From positions 1-46,748 of the forward strand of contig JAEZFD010000002.1 in assembly GCA_023417655.1 (NCBI GenBank): DNA of 46,748 nt. Direction: 5' to 3'. Within the stretch, counting starts at the first letter, position 1. Every line of letters starts with the position of its first letter. The DNA comes from Planctomycetota bacterium. Its GTDB lineage: Bacteria; Planctomycetota; Planctomycetia; Planctomycetales; Planctomycetaceae. A program made the position numbers and the translations under genes. Below are positions 1 through 8,397 of the stretch, one piece after another. The notes beneath the pieces are model-generated. The model was given only the letters and a program-made list of their open reading frames with translations, had not been told where the DNA came from and did no database searches.

Positions 1-1
1 G

Positions 2-220
2 TATGGGACTTTGCAGTTTGCGATCGGTGCCGGGACCGGAGCGGTAATCGGAATGCTCGAGAACGGAACCCCGGGGCCGATGAGCTGGATGATCGCCGCC
101 TGCTCGGGTCTCGCCTTGGTCATCGGAATGCTGGTGGAATGGCAGCGTCGCGTCGAGATGCGGGTTTCTGCTCCAGAGTCCATCGCCTCAGAGTCCATCT
201 CTGTGAACGAGTTGGCCTGA
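2..220 (+). CDS. C-terminal end of an MFS drug-resistance transporter (Bcr/CflA-like), partial
   Basis: Only the last 72 or so codons are present; the reading frame is open from the window edge. The stretch GTLQFAIGAGTGAVIG followed by a short polar turn and a second hydrophobic segment (MSWMIAACSGLALVIGML) matches the last two transmembrane helices of Bcr/CflA-type major facilitator transporters, where a GxLQFxxGA motif is usual in helix 11. It ends in a polar cytoplasmic tail. Members of that family export drugs or metabolites by proton antiport across the inner membrane. It converges on thiL with about 10 bp between the stop codons. The substrate cannot be inferred from this fragment, and another MFS subfamily remains possible. 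Confidence 0.6.
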   Translation, partial: YGTLQFAIGAGTGAVIGMLENGTPGPMSWMIAACSGLALVIGMLVEWQRRVEMRVSAPESIASESISVNELA

Positions 221-229
221 CACGTCGTC

Positions 230-1171
230 CTACGGATGCTGTGCCGACTGCCCGAAAGAATGAGACCAGCCGGATCGGACCAATGGTTCGGTGCGGTCGT
301 CGTGAATCAGAAGAACCTCCCTCTCGGCCGTGATCTCACCGATGTGGAACGGCGTCATTCCCGCAGGAGGATTCTCGAGCAGCATGGCCCCATCTTCAGG
401 ACTGACGGTGAAGAGCAATTCAAAGTCCTCTCCATCCGACAGCGCCTGTTGCAGGCGCTGCTCGGCGCTCTGATTGGAATCGACGTCAGGGTGAACGGGG
501 ATCTGTGCGGCAATGAGTTTTGCGCCGACCTGACTGCGATTTAAGAGATGGAACAGATCACTCCCGATTCCATCGCTGATGTCCATCATTGAATGGAGTG
601 ATACGGCTTCTTTCAGCAGCAGCGCCTCGCGGATTCGAGGAGTGAATCGGAAATGCCTTCCCTGAGCAAGTGAGCCTCCCAGTGGACCGGTGACGAAAAT
701 CCAGTCTCCCGGACGCGCACGATCGCGACGCACCGCCGTGCCGGGCTCCACCGTTCCGATCAGGGTCACACTGATGACGAGTGGGCCGGAACTGCTGTTG
801 GTATCGCCCCCTGCGAGGGTCACGTTCCAGTCATCGGCCAGTGCCTGTAGCCCCTGGAAGATTCCTTGGATCCGTTCCTGTTGCTCGCCTTTTGGAATCA
901 CGATCCCCACGAAAGCGGCAACGGGAATCGCTGTCATCGCGGCGAGGTCACTGAGATTCACCGCAAGTGACTTATACCCGATCTCGTGAGGACGAGCGGT
1001 GCTGTCGAAGTGAACGTCCTCAATCAGCACATCTTTCGTGATGACCCATTCCTGATCTGAAACGCCAAGAATTGCGGCATCGTCGCCGATCCCGAGAACG
1101 ACTTCTTTTCGATTCCCGGCAGTGCGTGAAATCCAGTCAATTAAAGCGAACTCAGGGCGAGGGTCATTCAT
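230..1171 (-). CDS. thiL: thiamine-monophosphate kinase ThiL
   Basis: ThiL phosphorylates thiamine monophosphate with ATP to thiamine pyrophosphate, the last step of cofactor synthesis, in the cytoplasm. The 313-residue product has the usual family length (about 310-340). Visible motifs are GIGDDAA (27-33), the metal-binding D46 region KDVLIEDVHF, VNLSDLAAM (71-79), AGGDT (120-124), TGPLGGS (161-167) and DISDG (197-201), which are the ATP/Mg-binding signatures of the PurM/ThiL (AIRS) superfamily. It starts with ATG. No other thiamine gene lies nearby. A terminator of the upstream minus-strand gene sits at 1252-1288, so thiL probably has its own promoter in the 80 bp before its start. Confidence 0.95.
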   Translation of the reverse strand: MNDPRPEFALIDWISRTAGNRKEVVLGIGDDAAILGVSDQEWVITKDVLIEDVHFDSTARPHEIGYKSLAVNLSDLAAMTAIPVAAFVGIVIPKGEQQERIQGIFQGLQALADDWNVTLAGGDTNSSSGPLVISVTLIGTVEPGTAVRRDRARPGDWIFVTGPLGGSLAQGRHFRFTPRIREALLLKEAVSLHSMMDISDGIGSDLFHLLNRSQVGAKLIAAQIPVHPDVDSNQSAEQRLQQALSDGEDFELLFTVSPEDGAMLLENPPAGMTPFHIGEITAEREVLLIHDDRTEPLVRSGWSHSFGQSAQHP

Positions 1172-1251
1172 GCGGTGTTGAGTCGATTCGGGTGATGGAA
1201 TGGCTGGAAAGCGTTTGGTTCTATTCTCCGCAAAGCAAATCAGAAAAACAA

Positions 1252-1288
1252 AGACCCGTGTTCAACTGGTTTGGTCGAACACGGGTCT
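1252..1288 (-). terminator. intrinsic terminator of the DUF3352-like gene
   Basis: A perfect 12-bp inverted repeat (1252-1263 with 1277-1288, arm AGACCCGTGTTC) encloses a 13-nt loop. In the minus-strand sense it is followed by a T-rich tract (TTTGTTTTTCTG) at 1240-1251. It lies 34 bp past the stop codon of the 1322-3025 gene and before thiL, so it separates the two transcripts. Confidence 0.8.
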
Positions 1289-1321
1289 CGTTAACCGTTT
1301 CTCACTTCGTAGAGCAGCTGA

Positions 1322-3025
1322 CTATTTAATCTTCTGTCCGAACTGAACGCCGAGGGTTCCCTTTTCATCAGGGATGTAATAGCCCCCCTTCGCGGTGAAG
1401 TACTTGCTGATTTGTTCGAATGGAGGCAGGACCGAGAAGTCGAGCTTTCCTTCGACGATGGCATCCAGTTCACCAGCGCGAGCCTTCTCATAGGCTTCAG
1501 CAATCTGGCCATTTGCATTCTGGTAGCTGAACAGAGAGACCTGAGGAGGAATGTGCTTGAGAACTGCCTTGAACTCGCTGGATGAAGTCAGCGGGCTCTT
1601 TGGGTTTGAAGCCAGAGCCGTCTGAATCTGAGCAGCATCTGAAGAAATCAGCACAGCATCGTCTTTCACAGCCATGGCGACATTCTGCTCGTCGTTTTCT
1701 GGTTCATACAGGGTGGCACCGGAGACATCGCTGCTCTTGGCACCGCCGACCAGTGGCCAGACTGCGTCCAGCAGCTTCTTGCCTTTGGCTTTGTCGGTGA
1801 TCCCAATGGAAAGAACTCCACGGGGAATGCCGGACTCGTCAGCAGAGTTCTGCATGTAGCCCTGAATTTTCCCACTCAGGACATCAATGACATCTGGCTT
1901 TAATTTCAGTTCGAGGCCGACCTGCTGAAGCAGACCTGAGCTCGCCATAGCAAAACGGCCTGGCCCGGAGAAGGAATCATAGATGGATTCAATCGCTTCA
2001 TAAGCTCCCTTCACGTCCCAGTCGAGAGTGAAGTACTGGCTGGCGTCTGCTGGCACCCAGTTCGGAACATTGAGGGTCTGTGATCGCAGCTGGAAGATCT
2101 TCAGAACTCCGGTTGGAGGTCCGTCCAGATACAGCAGCGATCGACTGACATAGTCAAAGTCTTTGGTGTCAAATTCTGTGACGCCGCCGATCGCTTTCAG
2201 GCTGGCCAGTCCCAGTGGCGGCATGTAAACCAGAGCAGCATAATTCTGGGTCTGCGGGGTCATCGAGAGACCGTTTGCAAGCAGACCGATTGGATCGATG
2301 TAATAAATCAGAGCCGGATCAGCATCGTCATCAGTGATGCACTTGTTGTAGATCGTCTCGTAAATCTTGTTGTTGCCGAAGGTGTCCTCATGTTCGCCAT
2401 CCCAGCGATCAATAACGGCCGAGAGAACTCCTGAGTCACTTCCAAGGACGAGTTGTCCATCCTTCTGAAGCAACGAGATCGAAACCGTGGTTGGCTGATC
2501 TTCGTCCTTCTTGGTGAAGGTGTAGGTCGTGACCTTTGTCCCTTCGAAATCTTCAGTTTCGACAGACAGTTCACCTTCTTTTTTGAGCTCAGACTGAGCC
2601 CGTTCCAGAACGGCGTCGACCGTTGACTTTGCATCACCATATTCAAGGAAGGCGACCCAGCCGATTCCCTGACCGACAGGGCGAATGACGGCAAATGCCA
2701 CTTCCCCCTGGAAGGCGTTGATCAGCTCATTGACGGAGATCTTCCACTTCTCTTCCAGTTCTGACTTCGCTTCGCCAATCCGTTCATGAATCTGGTCAAT
2801 GAACGGCTTCATCGCCGGATCCTGGATGAGTTTCCCCATTGAGGTGTTCTGAAACTTCTCATAGGCACCCGCGGCATCCAAGGATGTCACATAGAGCAGA
2901 ACATTCGAAGGAATGCGGTCTTCGGCATAGACCTCATCATCCGCGGCCCAGGCGGAACCTGACGCCAGCAGGCACAGCGTGGCCAGCAGGCCAGAGAAGA
3001 GGCGAAAGCCAGCGGAATACGTCAT
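1322..3025 (-). CDS. secreted DUF3352-like protein of unknown function
   Basis: This 567-residue protein begins with a clear Sec signal peptide: a hydrophobic core LFSGLLATLCLLASGSAWA with likely cleavage after AWA near residue 27. The mature part is soluble and acidic. Its pattern (YVTSLDAAGAYEKFQNT near the start, then VAFAVIRPVG and later DAVLISSDAAQIQTAL) resembles DUF3352-type proteins, which are exported alpha/beta repeat proteins common in planctomycetes and cyanobacteria and of unknown function. The ATG start is supported by AAAGGA seven bases upstream. It is monocistronic: a terminator follows at 1252-1288, and another ends the gene upstream of it. The family assignment rests on pattern recognition and needs a profile search; the signal peptide is unambiguous. 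Confidence 0.75.
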   Translation of the reverse strand: MTYSAGFRLFSGLLATLCLLASGSAWAADDEVYAEDRIPSNVLLYVTSLDAAGAYEKFQNTSMGKLIQDPAMKPFIDQIHERIGEAKSELEEKWKISVNELINAFQGEVAFAVIRPVGQGIGWVAFLEYGDAKSTVDAVLERAQSELKKEGELSVETEDFEGTKVTTYTFTKKDEDQPTTVSISLLQKDGQLVLGSDSGVLSAVIDRWDGEHEDTFGNNKIYETIYNKCITDDDADPALIYYIDPIGLLANGLSMTPQTQNYAALVYMPPLGLASLKAIGGVTEFDTKDFDYVSRSLLYLDGPPTGVLKIFQLRSQTLNVPNWVPADASQYFTLDWDVKGAYEAIESIYDSFSGPGRFAMASSGLLQQVGLELKLKPDVIDVLSGKIQGYMQNSADESGIPRGVLSIGITDKAKGKKLLDAVWPLVGGAKSSDVSGATLYEPENDEQNVAMAVKDDAVLISSDAAQIQTALASNPKSPLTSSSEFKAVLKHIPPQVSLFSYQNANGQIAEAYEKARAGELDAIVEGKLDFSVLPPFEQISKYFTAKGGYYIPDEKGTLGVQFGQKIK

Positions 3026-3546
3026 GGAGTTATCCTTTGAAGCCGTGATGGACAGGTCTCGATTGAGGGTTCGGCGAGATGCCTGCGAACGATCTGTTGT
3101 TTCTGAAGGTGCGAGTGCGACGTCAGGTCTGAAACTGCATAGACGTCAGAGAGGCCGCGATCTCGGTTCTCGCAACTCTTTGCGAGCAGGACCCGGAATG
3201 GTTCGAATCGAACTGAACTCGGATCCCTGCGCGAGAATCCAGTATAGCAGACGGCGTTATGGCCCGCATGCCCCCTAAAGTCGATCAGATTGGTGTACCG
3301 TCCCACGAATAAATGAGCAAGTTCAATCATTCAGGTTTACTTCGCTACAGCACCTGAAGTTTTGAAAAAACCGTAAAAAGCCCGTCTCTCAAGTGGGGGG
3401 CAGCATGAAGTCAGCAGGGATGCTCCGGAAGACCTTGTTGATTGCGTGGGATGGGCAGCAGCAAAAGCAACGAGCCGCCTGCCTCGATAAAAGGCAGGCG
3501 GCTCGCGAATGCTGATGTCTGGATCCTGAATGATCAGGTTCCAGCG
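3026..3546. other. intergenic region, promoter side of the DUF3352-like gene
   Basis: About 520 bp without a convincing gene. It holds the terminator of the SDR gene at 3471-3505 and presumably the promoter and leader of the 1322-3025 gene. I found no clear -35/-10 pair. Small open frames here have no recognisable composition or start sites. Confidence 0.5.
3471..3505 (-). terminator. intrinsic terminator of the SDR gene
   Basis: A perfect 14-bp GC-rich stem (3471-3484 with 3492-3505, arm CGAGCCGCCTGCCT) has a 7-nt loop CGATAAA. In the minus-strand sense it is followed by TTGCTTTTGCTGC. It lies about 40 bp past the stop codon of the 3547-4710 gene. Confidence 0.8.
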
Positions 3547-4710
3547 TTACCCGGCGACCAGTTCAGACTGGCGATAGGTTGGTTCAACTTTTGGGTCCCG
3601 CCAGTTGAATCCCTGTTTCAGAGCGACCTTCGCGAGATGTGTCAGCATCTCCCGGTCGACCAGTGGGCAAGGGAGGTCTGGCAGAGCGTTGACGGTGTTC
3701 GAAGAATCGAATTCCGGATCGTCTTTCCAATAGGAGTGGTACACTTCCATGTGCTTGTAGAAGAGCTGTTCCACTTCTTCTTCATTCTCTCCGCCCATTG
3801 CGGTTTGTGAGCCAGAGAAAGTCACTCCATACAGGCCGGCCGCTTCTTCCAGAATGTCACGGATCAGGCGGACAGTCACTGGAACGCGTGGCGTCAGGTG
3901 ATAGGTCTTTCCATGCAGATCCGAGTTGACGATAATCCGGCTCATGGCTTCAGAGACCCAATCAACGGGAACGAAGTTCTTGCTTTCGTGTCCATCGACA
4001 TTGATCTTGAAGGTTCCGCCAGCACGCTTTCCGGTGATGTCGATCACTCCCATGCTCTGGGACAGCGTGCTTGCCAGCTGCAGCATGGCGTAGAAGTTGT
4101 GGTAGGTGAATGTCAGTCCGGACTGGCTGTCACCGACGATGATGGCAGGGCGGAACACCGTCAGAGTCTTAATGAACTCTGAATTGCGAACCATGGTCTC
4201 CGCTTCAACCTTGCTCTCTTCGTACGGGTTGGCATATTCCTGCCCGACGTCGAGTTCTGTTTCGTAGACGCGTCCGGTCCGCTTTCCTGCCACGTATGCG
4301 GTGGAAACATGGAAGAACTCGTCAATTCCCGACTGAGCACAGAAGTCGAGGACATTCTTTGTGCCGCCGACGTTCGAACGCCAAGGTTCGCTCTGACGGC
4401 CTGTGCTCACGAAGGACAGGCTGGCTGCGTTATGCAGGATGGATGTGCAATTCTCAGTCGCCCAGCTTAACTCTGGCCCCGAGAGTCCCAGATCCGGGCT
4501 ATTAATGTCGCCACAGAGAACCTTGGGGCGCGGTAATTCCCGCTGCAACAAGGACTCCCAAGTTCGCATGGCCGCTTCGACTCGCGAATGCGGATCGTTT
4601 CGGCGACTGGGGCGAACCAGAACCGCAAGCTGGACCCCACGAGACAGCAAGTCTCTCATGAGGTAGCGTCCCAGCAGACCGGTAGCGCCAGTTAATAGAA
4701 TATATCCCAT
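3547..4710 (-). CDS. NAD(P)-dependent extended SDR, thioester-reductase/male-sterility type
   Basis: The 387-residue protein opens with the Rossmann nucleotide-binding motif TGATGLLG (near residue 8) and keeps the extended-SDR features: LCGDINSPDLGLS, LHNAASLSF, VGGTKNVLDF, and a catalytic pair YEESKVEAE with upstream HVSTAYVAGKR. The pattern is that of the NAD_binding_4 (thioester reductase, male sterility) branch, whose members reduce acyl thioesters or act as epimerases on lipid- or sugar-linked substrates. The start at 4710 (MGYILLTGATG) is preferred because it places the Rossmann fold at the N terminus and has AAGGA about ten bases upstream; a TTG at 4761 would add 17 residues. It appears monocistronic, ending in the terminator at 3471-3505. 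The substrate is unknown. Confidence 0.8.
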   Translation of the reverse strand: MGYILLTGATGLLGRYLMRDLLSRGVQLAVLVRPSRRNDPHSRVEAAMRTWESLLQRELPRPKVLCGDINSPDLGLSGPELSWATENCTSILHNAASLSFVSTGRQSEPWRSNVGGTKNVLDFCAQSGIDEFFHVSTAYVAGKRTGRVYETELDVGQEYANPYEESKVEAETMVRNSEFIKTLTVFRPAIIVGDSQSGLTFTYHNFYAMLQLASTLSQSMGVIDITGKRAGGTFKINVDGHESKNFVPVDWVSEAMSRIIVNSDLHGKTYHLTPRVPVTVRLIRDILEEAAGLYGVTFSGSQTAMGGENEEEVEQLFYKHMEVYHSYWKDDPEFDSSNTVNALPDLPCPLVDREMLTHLAKVALKQGFNWRDPKVEPTYRQSELVAG

Positions 4711-5878
4711 CGATTTGAAATCCTTGTGTACACCCACTCGTTCGCGCGACTTGGAAATCAACTGCGCAAAATGGGTCCCTGGTCTCCGTCGGAATCAGTG
4801 AATGATGCCGTCCGCTTTGGGGCAGACAAGCATCTCTGTTCCTTCAGCTTTCGGAATATCCTTCAGCCTCGGAAATATGGGCAGAATCGCCGCGACCGAC
4901 GTGAAAGTCTGGTCTGCAGGCGAGGCCGTTGAATTCATCCATACGAAGCAATCATCCATCCGCCAAGCCATCGGGTCAAGAGTAGGGTTCCCGGTCTGAG
5001 CAGGATCTAAGGAAGAAATCTGACCCCGGAAGTGTCGTAGCTGATAATTGGTTCTTTCTGCCGCAAGTTCAGTGACATGAGTCAGTTGTCTCGCTTTTGT
5101 AAACTTTTCTTCAAGTTTGGCAAAGCGAATTCAGCGCGGTGCGAAAGACGTTTTTGAGTGCAGCAAATTCAAGCATCTCAGGCCGAATTTTAGCGGTTTG
5201 CGTGGTCGACAATTCCGTGACTGAACGGAATTTCGGACGAATGCCCCCTCTTCGGGCTTTGCTGGAAACCGTGTGGTTCATTACCTTATGCCACAATCAC
5301 CGATCCTGCGCAGCGGGTTTTTGCAGCGCCAGGATTCAATCGAATACAACGCATCGAGATTTTTTAATAGAAACACCACCTGACAGGGGTGACCAGAGTG
5401 TATCGCGGTAACCAGCTGACTTCGGACCCGCCACGGCATCAGATGCCGACCGAGCCGGAATTCGAGGTGACCAGCGCGTTATCCAATCGATCAGGGTTCC
5501 AACTTCCCGGGTCAACCAGCGCAGCAGTCGGACGGACATCCTGCCCGACGTCAGACTGCGATGATCCTGTGCGACCCCTGATCGCCGACCAAGCCATTGC
5601 GACTGATCGGTCTCCGCCTGGAGAAATCGAGTCAATCCGTCTGCTTCCAAGCTGCTTGAATCTGCCGACCCCATTCAGGTCATCGCCGGATTCAGGGCCC
5701 AGTGAAATCGGCCAGAAATTCCCAGGAGGAATGGTCTGTCTGCACGAGTGGGCACAACTTGACCTCGCAGCCAGAGACGCGGCCGTTTTGCAATTCAGCG
5801 ACGAGACTCTACTGCCCGGAACTTCGGGCCACATTCTCGCGATACACCCTGTTCGTCCCAGACGACGAAGAGGGACTC
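4711..5878. other. 1.2-kb gene-poor stretch upstream of the RNase E/G gene
   Basis: No open frame in this stretch has a recognisable protein pattern, and those present overlap in conflicting frames. It must hold the promoter of the SDR gene (minus strand) and that of the RNase gene (plus strand). One small perfect hairpin is present at 5211-5232. The segment 5385-5878 could be a long 5' leader of the RNase gene. Confidence 0.5.
5211..5232. repeat. small perfect inverted repeat
   Basis: AATTCCGT (5211-5218) and ACGGAATT (5225-5232) form an 8-bp stem with a 6-nt loop. There is no T-tract, so it is not a standard terminator. It may be an operator or a chance hairpin in the long region before the RNase gene. 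Confidence 0.35.
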
Positions 5879-7450
5879 ATGAAAAAAGAAATGCTGATCA
5901 ATGTCCTCCAGCCGGAGGAAAGCCGCATTGCCATCGTTGAAGATGGGGTGCTGGAAGAGTTGTACGTTGAACGTTCAAGTGCCGAGGGCTATGTCGGCAA
6001 CGTCTACAAGGGCCGGGTTGTCAACATCGAGCCGAGCATCCAGGCGGTGTTCGTCGACTTCGGTGTCGGGCGCAATGGCTTCCTTCACGTCAGTGATGTG
6101 GAATACCAGTATTACAAGCACCTGCTCGACGAAAAAGAGCGTCAGGAAGTCGAACGGGGTCGCAATTCCAAGCTGAATGAACGCAGCTCACGGAACAAGC
6201 CGCCGATTCAGGACATCTTCCAGCGCGGCAGCGAAGTGCTGATTCAGGTGATCAAGGAAGGTCTCGGCAATAAAGGGCCGACGCTTTCAACCTACATCAG
6301 CATCCCGGGGCGATATCTGGTTCTCATGCCAGGTCTGAGCCGTCTCGGCGTCAGCCGCAAGATCGCGGATGAAGACACTCGTCGTGATCTCCGCAAGATC
6401 CTCAAGGCTCTCGCGCCGCCAGCCGGTCTGGGATTCATCATCCGCACCGCGGGTGTCGATCGTTCCGCAAAAGACCTGCAGCGGGACATGAACTATCTGC
6501 TTCGTCTGTGGAAGACGATCGTCCGTCGCCTCGAGACGATGCCTTCGCCGATCGACATCTACGAAGAAAGTGACATGATCACCCGGACGATCCGGGATAT
6601 CTATCACACTGATATTGAGTCGATCTGGATCGATGAGATCGGGGCCTATGAACGGGCTCGTGAGTTCATGAAGGTTGTGCTCCCGAAGCACGTCGACCGC
6701 GTTCAGTTCTACGACGGTAAAGAGCCGCTCTTCAATCGCTATAAGATTGAAGACGAGATCGACCGCATTCAACACCGTCGCGTCCCACTGAAGGGCGGCG
6801 GGTCGCTGGTGATTGACCAGACTGAAGCCCTGGTGGCCATCGACGTCAACAGCGGCAGCTCACGCTCTGCTGATGATGCCGAACGGGCCGCCTATCAGGT
6901 GAACCTTGAGGCCGCTGAAGAAATCGCTCGCCAGATCCGTCTGCGCGATCTGGGTGGGGTAATCGTCAACGACTTCATCGATATGCGTGACGAAAAGCAT
7001 CGCCGAGGCGTCGAGCGAAAGCTCCGCACTTGCGTGGAGCGGGATCGAGCCCGGACGAAAGTTCTGCGCATCAGTCCGTTCGGTCTGATCGAGATGACCC
7101 GGCAGCGTATCCGTCCTTCACTGCGCCGTAGCACCTATGAAGACTGCACCTGCTGCGGTGGCGTCGGTCAGGTCAAGACGGCAGAGAGCATGGCGATTGA
7201 AGTCATGCGAGCACTCATGCTGGCTGCCTCGCTGCCGGACGTTGCAGAAGTTCGGGTCGAAGTTCACCAGCGAGTCGCCGACTATCTGATCAACAAGAAG
7301 CGTCGCGAAATGATCAATCTGGAAGAGCGTTATGACGTTCAGGTGCGGGTGCAAACCGCCACCAACGTCGGACCGGCTCACCTCCAGACCCGCTGCTTCA
7401 ACAAGATTGGGACCCCGATCAAGGCGCCTGAGTCGACCTCTTCGCACTAG
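5879..7450 (+). CDS. rng: ribonuclease E/G family endoribonuclease
   Basis: A cytoplasmic single-strand-specific endonuclease for rRNA processing and mRNA decay. The 523 residues cover the conserved catalytic half of RNase E/G without the long C-terminal scaffold of enterobacterial RNase E, so the length fits RNase G. Domains in order: N-terminal RNase H-like part, S1 RNA-binding domain around 36-130 (YVGNVYKGRVVNI, GRNGFLHVSDVEY), 5'-sensor region, and the DNase I-like catalytic part with Mg-binding aspartates D322 (AIDVNSGSS) and D365 (NDFIDM). A Zn-link CxxC is present as C423-T-C-C426. The insert of charged residues at 80-110 inside S1 is typical of longer homologues. The ATG at 5879 follows AGAGGGA closely. 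A longer frame from 5702 has no family similarity in its extra part. Confidence 0.93.
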   Translation: MKKEMLINVLQPEESRIAIVEDGVLEELYVERSSAEGYVGNVYKGRVVNIEPSIQAVFVDFGVGRNGFLHVSDVEYQYYKHLLDEKERQEVERGRNSKLNERSSRNKPPIQDIFQRGSEVLIQVIKEGLGNKGPTLSTYISIPGRYLVLMPGLSRLGVSRKIADEDTRRDLRKILKALAPPAGLGFIIRTAGVDRSAKDLQRDMNYLLRLWKTIVRRLETMPSPIDIYEESDMITRTIRDIYHTDIESIWIDEIGAYERAREFMKVVLPKHVDRVQFYDGKEPLFNRYKIEDEIDRIQHRRVPLKGGGSLVIDQTEALVAIDVNSGSSRSADDAERAAYQVNLEAAEEIARQIRLRDLGGVIVNDFIDMRDEKHRRGVERKLRTCVERDRARTKVLRISPFGLIEMTRQRIRPSLRRSTYEDCTCCGGVGQVKTAESMAIEVMRALMLAASLPDVAEVRVEVHQRVADYLINKKRREMINLEERYDVQVRVQTATNVGPAHLQTRCFNKIGTPIKAPESTSSH

Positions 7451-7464
7451 AATCGTGGAGGAAA

Positions 7465-7492
7465 CGCCTCACCTCATGCACGGGGTGAGGCG
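7465..7492 (+). terminator. probable terminator hairpin after the RNase gene
   Basis: CGCCTCACC (7465-7473) pairs perfectly with GGTGAGGCG (7484-7492) across a 10-nt loop, 14 bp past the RNase stop codon. The following bases (ACCTTCTCC) are only weakly T-rich, so it may be a processing or Rho-assisted end. Confidence 0.5.
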
Positions 7493-7688
7493 ACCTTCTC
7501 CGGCAGGAAATCCCACTGGAGGATGAGTTTCCGAGGGGCGGTCACGGGTGACTTTGCGAGAAGGAACCTGTGTGGTAGACTCCCCGCCCAAGCGAGCCCC
7601 GGCGACCATGCTGGTGTCTGCTGGCAGGAACTGACGGTCCCGTGCTTTTCGATACGGATCGTCGGATTTCTGGTTGAAAGTTCCGCTC

Positions 7689-7773
7689 GGAGAGGTGGCA
7701 GAGCGGCTGAATGCACCGGTCTTGAAAACCGGCAACCCGCAAGGGTTCGTGGGTTCAAATCCCACCCTCTCCG
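7689..7773 (+). tRNA. tRNA-Ser (anticodon UGA)
   Basis: The 85-nt sequence folds as a class II tRNA. The acceptor arm GGAGAGG (7689-7695) pairs with CCTCTCC (7766-7772), followed by discriminator G7773. The anticodon stem CCGGT/ACCGG carries a loop CTTGAAA with anticodon TGA at 7723-7725. A long variable arm (ACCCGCAAGGGTT) and the T arm GTGGG-TTCAAAT-CCCAC follow. The long variable arm and TGA anticodon identify serine, reading UCA and wobble codons. The 3' CCA is not encoded and would be added by tRNA nucleotidyltransferase. A strong terminator follows 10 bp downstream. Confidence 0.97.
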
Positions 7774-7783
7774 CTTAAAAGAC

Positions 7784-7821
7784 AAAAGGCCCTGCGACAT
7801 GACGTGTCGCAGGGCCTTTTT
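7784..7821 (+). terminator. intrinsic terminator of tRNA-Ser
   Basis: A perfect 16-bp stem (7784-7799 with 7805-7820, core GGCCCTGCGACA) with a 5-nt loop TGACG ends in TTTTT. The A-tract on the other side makes it potentially bidirectional. Confidence 0.9.
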
Positions 7822-7924
7822 GTTGAACTTGCTTCTGCCGCTCGGGCATAGTGGAGATTGCTCAAATTGTGATGTGTATCACTGCGACCTCTCGCCGGGA
7901 GACCTTGCGGGACGTCGTTCGGCA

Positions 7925-8082
7925 GGGTGGCTGGGGCGCTGGATAGGGTTTCTGTCGACATGCGACGCTCATGGCCCCAGTCCGACTCCACTGGGGCCAT
8001 TACGATTTCTCAGTTCCCCACGCGTTTGTCTTCGACTCTTGCCCGATTGTTAATGATCGCTTCTCGAACGCCCCAGCCACCC
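7925..8082. mobile_element. MITE-like element, copy 1
   Basis: A 158-bp unit bounded by a perfect 14-bp terminal inverted repeat: GGGTGGCTGGGGCG at 7925-7938 and CGCCCCAGCCACCC at 8069-8082. By hand alignment it matches the unit at 8398-8555 at about 140 of 158 positions, with no gaps. It contains an internal perfect inverted repeat (7971-7981 with 7990-8000). It encodes no transposase, so it would be non-autonomous. The flanks share only GGCA on the left side, and no target-site duplication is evident. Its right end abuts the remnant frame at 8083-8342. The element family was recognised only from its structure; it could also be another kind of interspersed palindromic repeat. Confidence 0.75.
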
Positions 8083-8342
8083 GGTGGCTTGGCGTACACG
8101 TCCGAAATGCCATCAGCAATGAGCTAGCCGGCCTCGGGTTAGGGCACGTTCCTGTTGAGTTGCCGGGTTACCAAGACGATTTAGTTAGATTGTTTAAGAT
8201 GGGGACGCCAGTTGGAGACTTCGTTAATTCGGTGTTGACTCCCGGCGGCATGAGTGATTTAAAGCTTGTTGAAAAGTTTAGTGACGGTGGCGTGGACTAT
8301 GGGGCGATCATTCAAAAGATACGGGAATTAGTTGCCGAGTAG
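8083..8342 (+). pseudogene. 5'-truncated gene remnant fused to MITE copy 1
   Basis: An open frame of 86 codons runs from the right end of MITE copy 1 to TAG at 8340-8342. It looks protein-like (LGLGHVPVELPGYQDDLVRLF, then GTPVGDFVNSVLTPGG and AAIIQKIREL-like GAIIQKIRELVAE), with coherent hydrophobic spacing. It has no good in-frame start of its own after the element; the only upstream ATG in frame (7971) lies inside the MITE and would give a 123-residue hybrid. The segment is visibly more AT-rich than its neighbours. I infer that insertion or recombination at the MITE removed the 5' end of a gene. I do not recognise the parent family. It could instead be expressed as the hybrid. Confidence 0.5.
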
Positions 8343-8397
8343 CGCTTGTGAATAGGTGTTAGATTATGCTATTCGGACTGCCGGTTAAAGCGCGGCA

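Noticed and set aside
5702..5878. 59-codon N-terminal extension of the RNase E/G gene
   Set aside because: The extra residues have no RNase E/G similarity, whereas ATG 5879 has a close ribosome-binding site and the canonical family start.
5389..5940. 183-codon plus-strand frame before the RNase gene
   Set aside because: It overlaps the start of the RNase E/G gene in another frame, is rich in Pro, Arg and Ser as shadow frames usually are, and shows no domain pattern.
7971..8342. A 123-codon frame read as one ordinary gene
   Set aside because: Its first 37 codons lie inside a repeated element, and the same peptide recurs in the second copy. It is treated as a MITE plus a truncated remnant.
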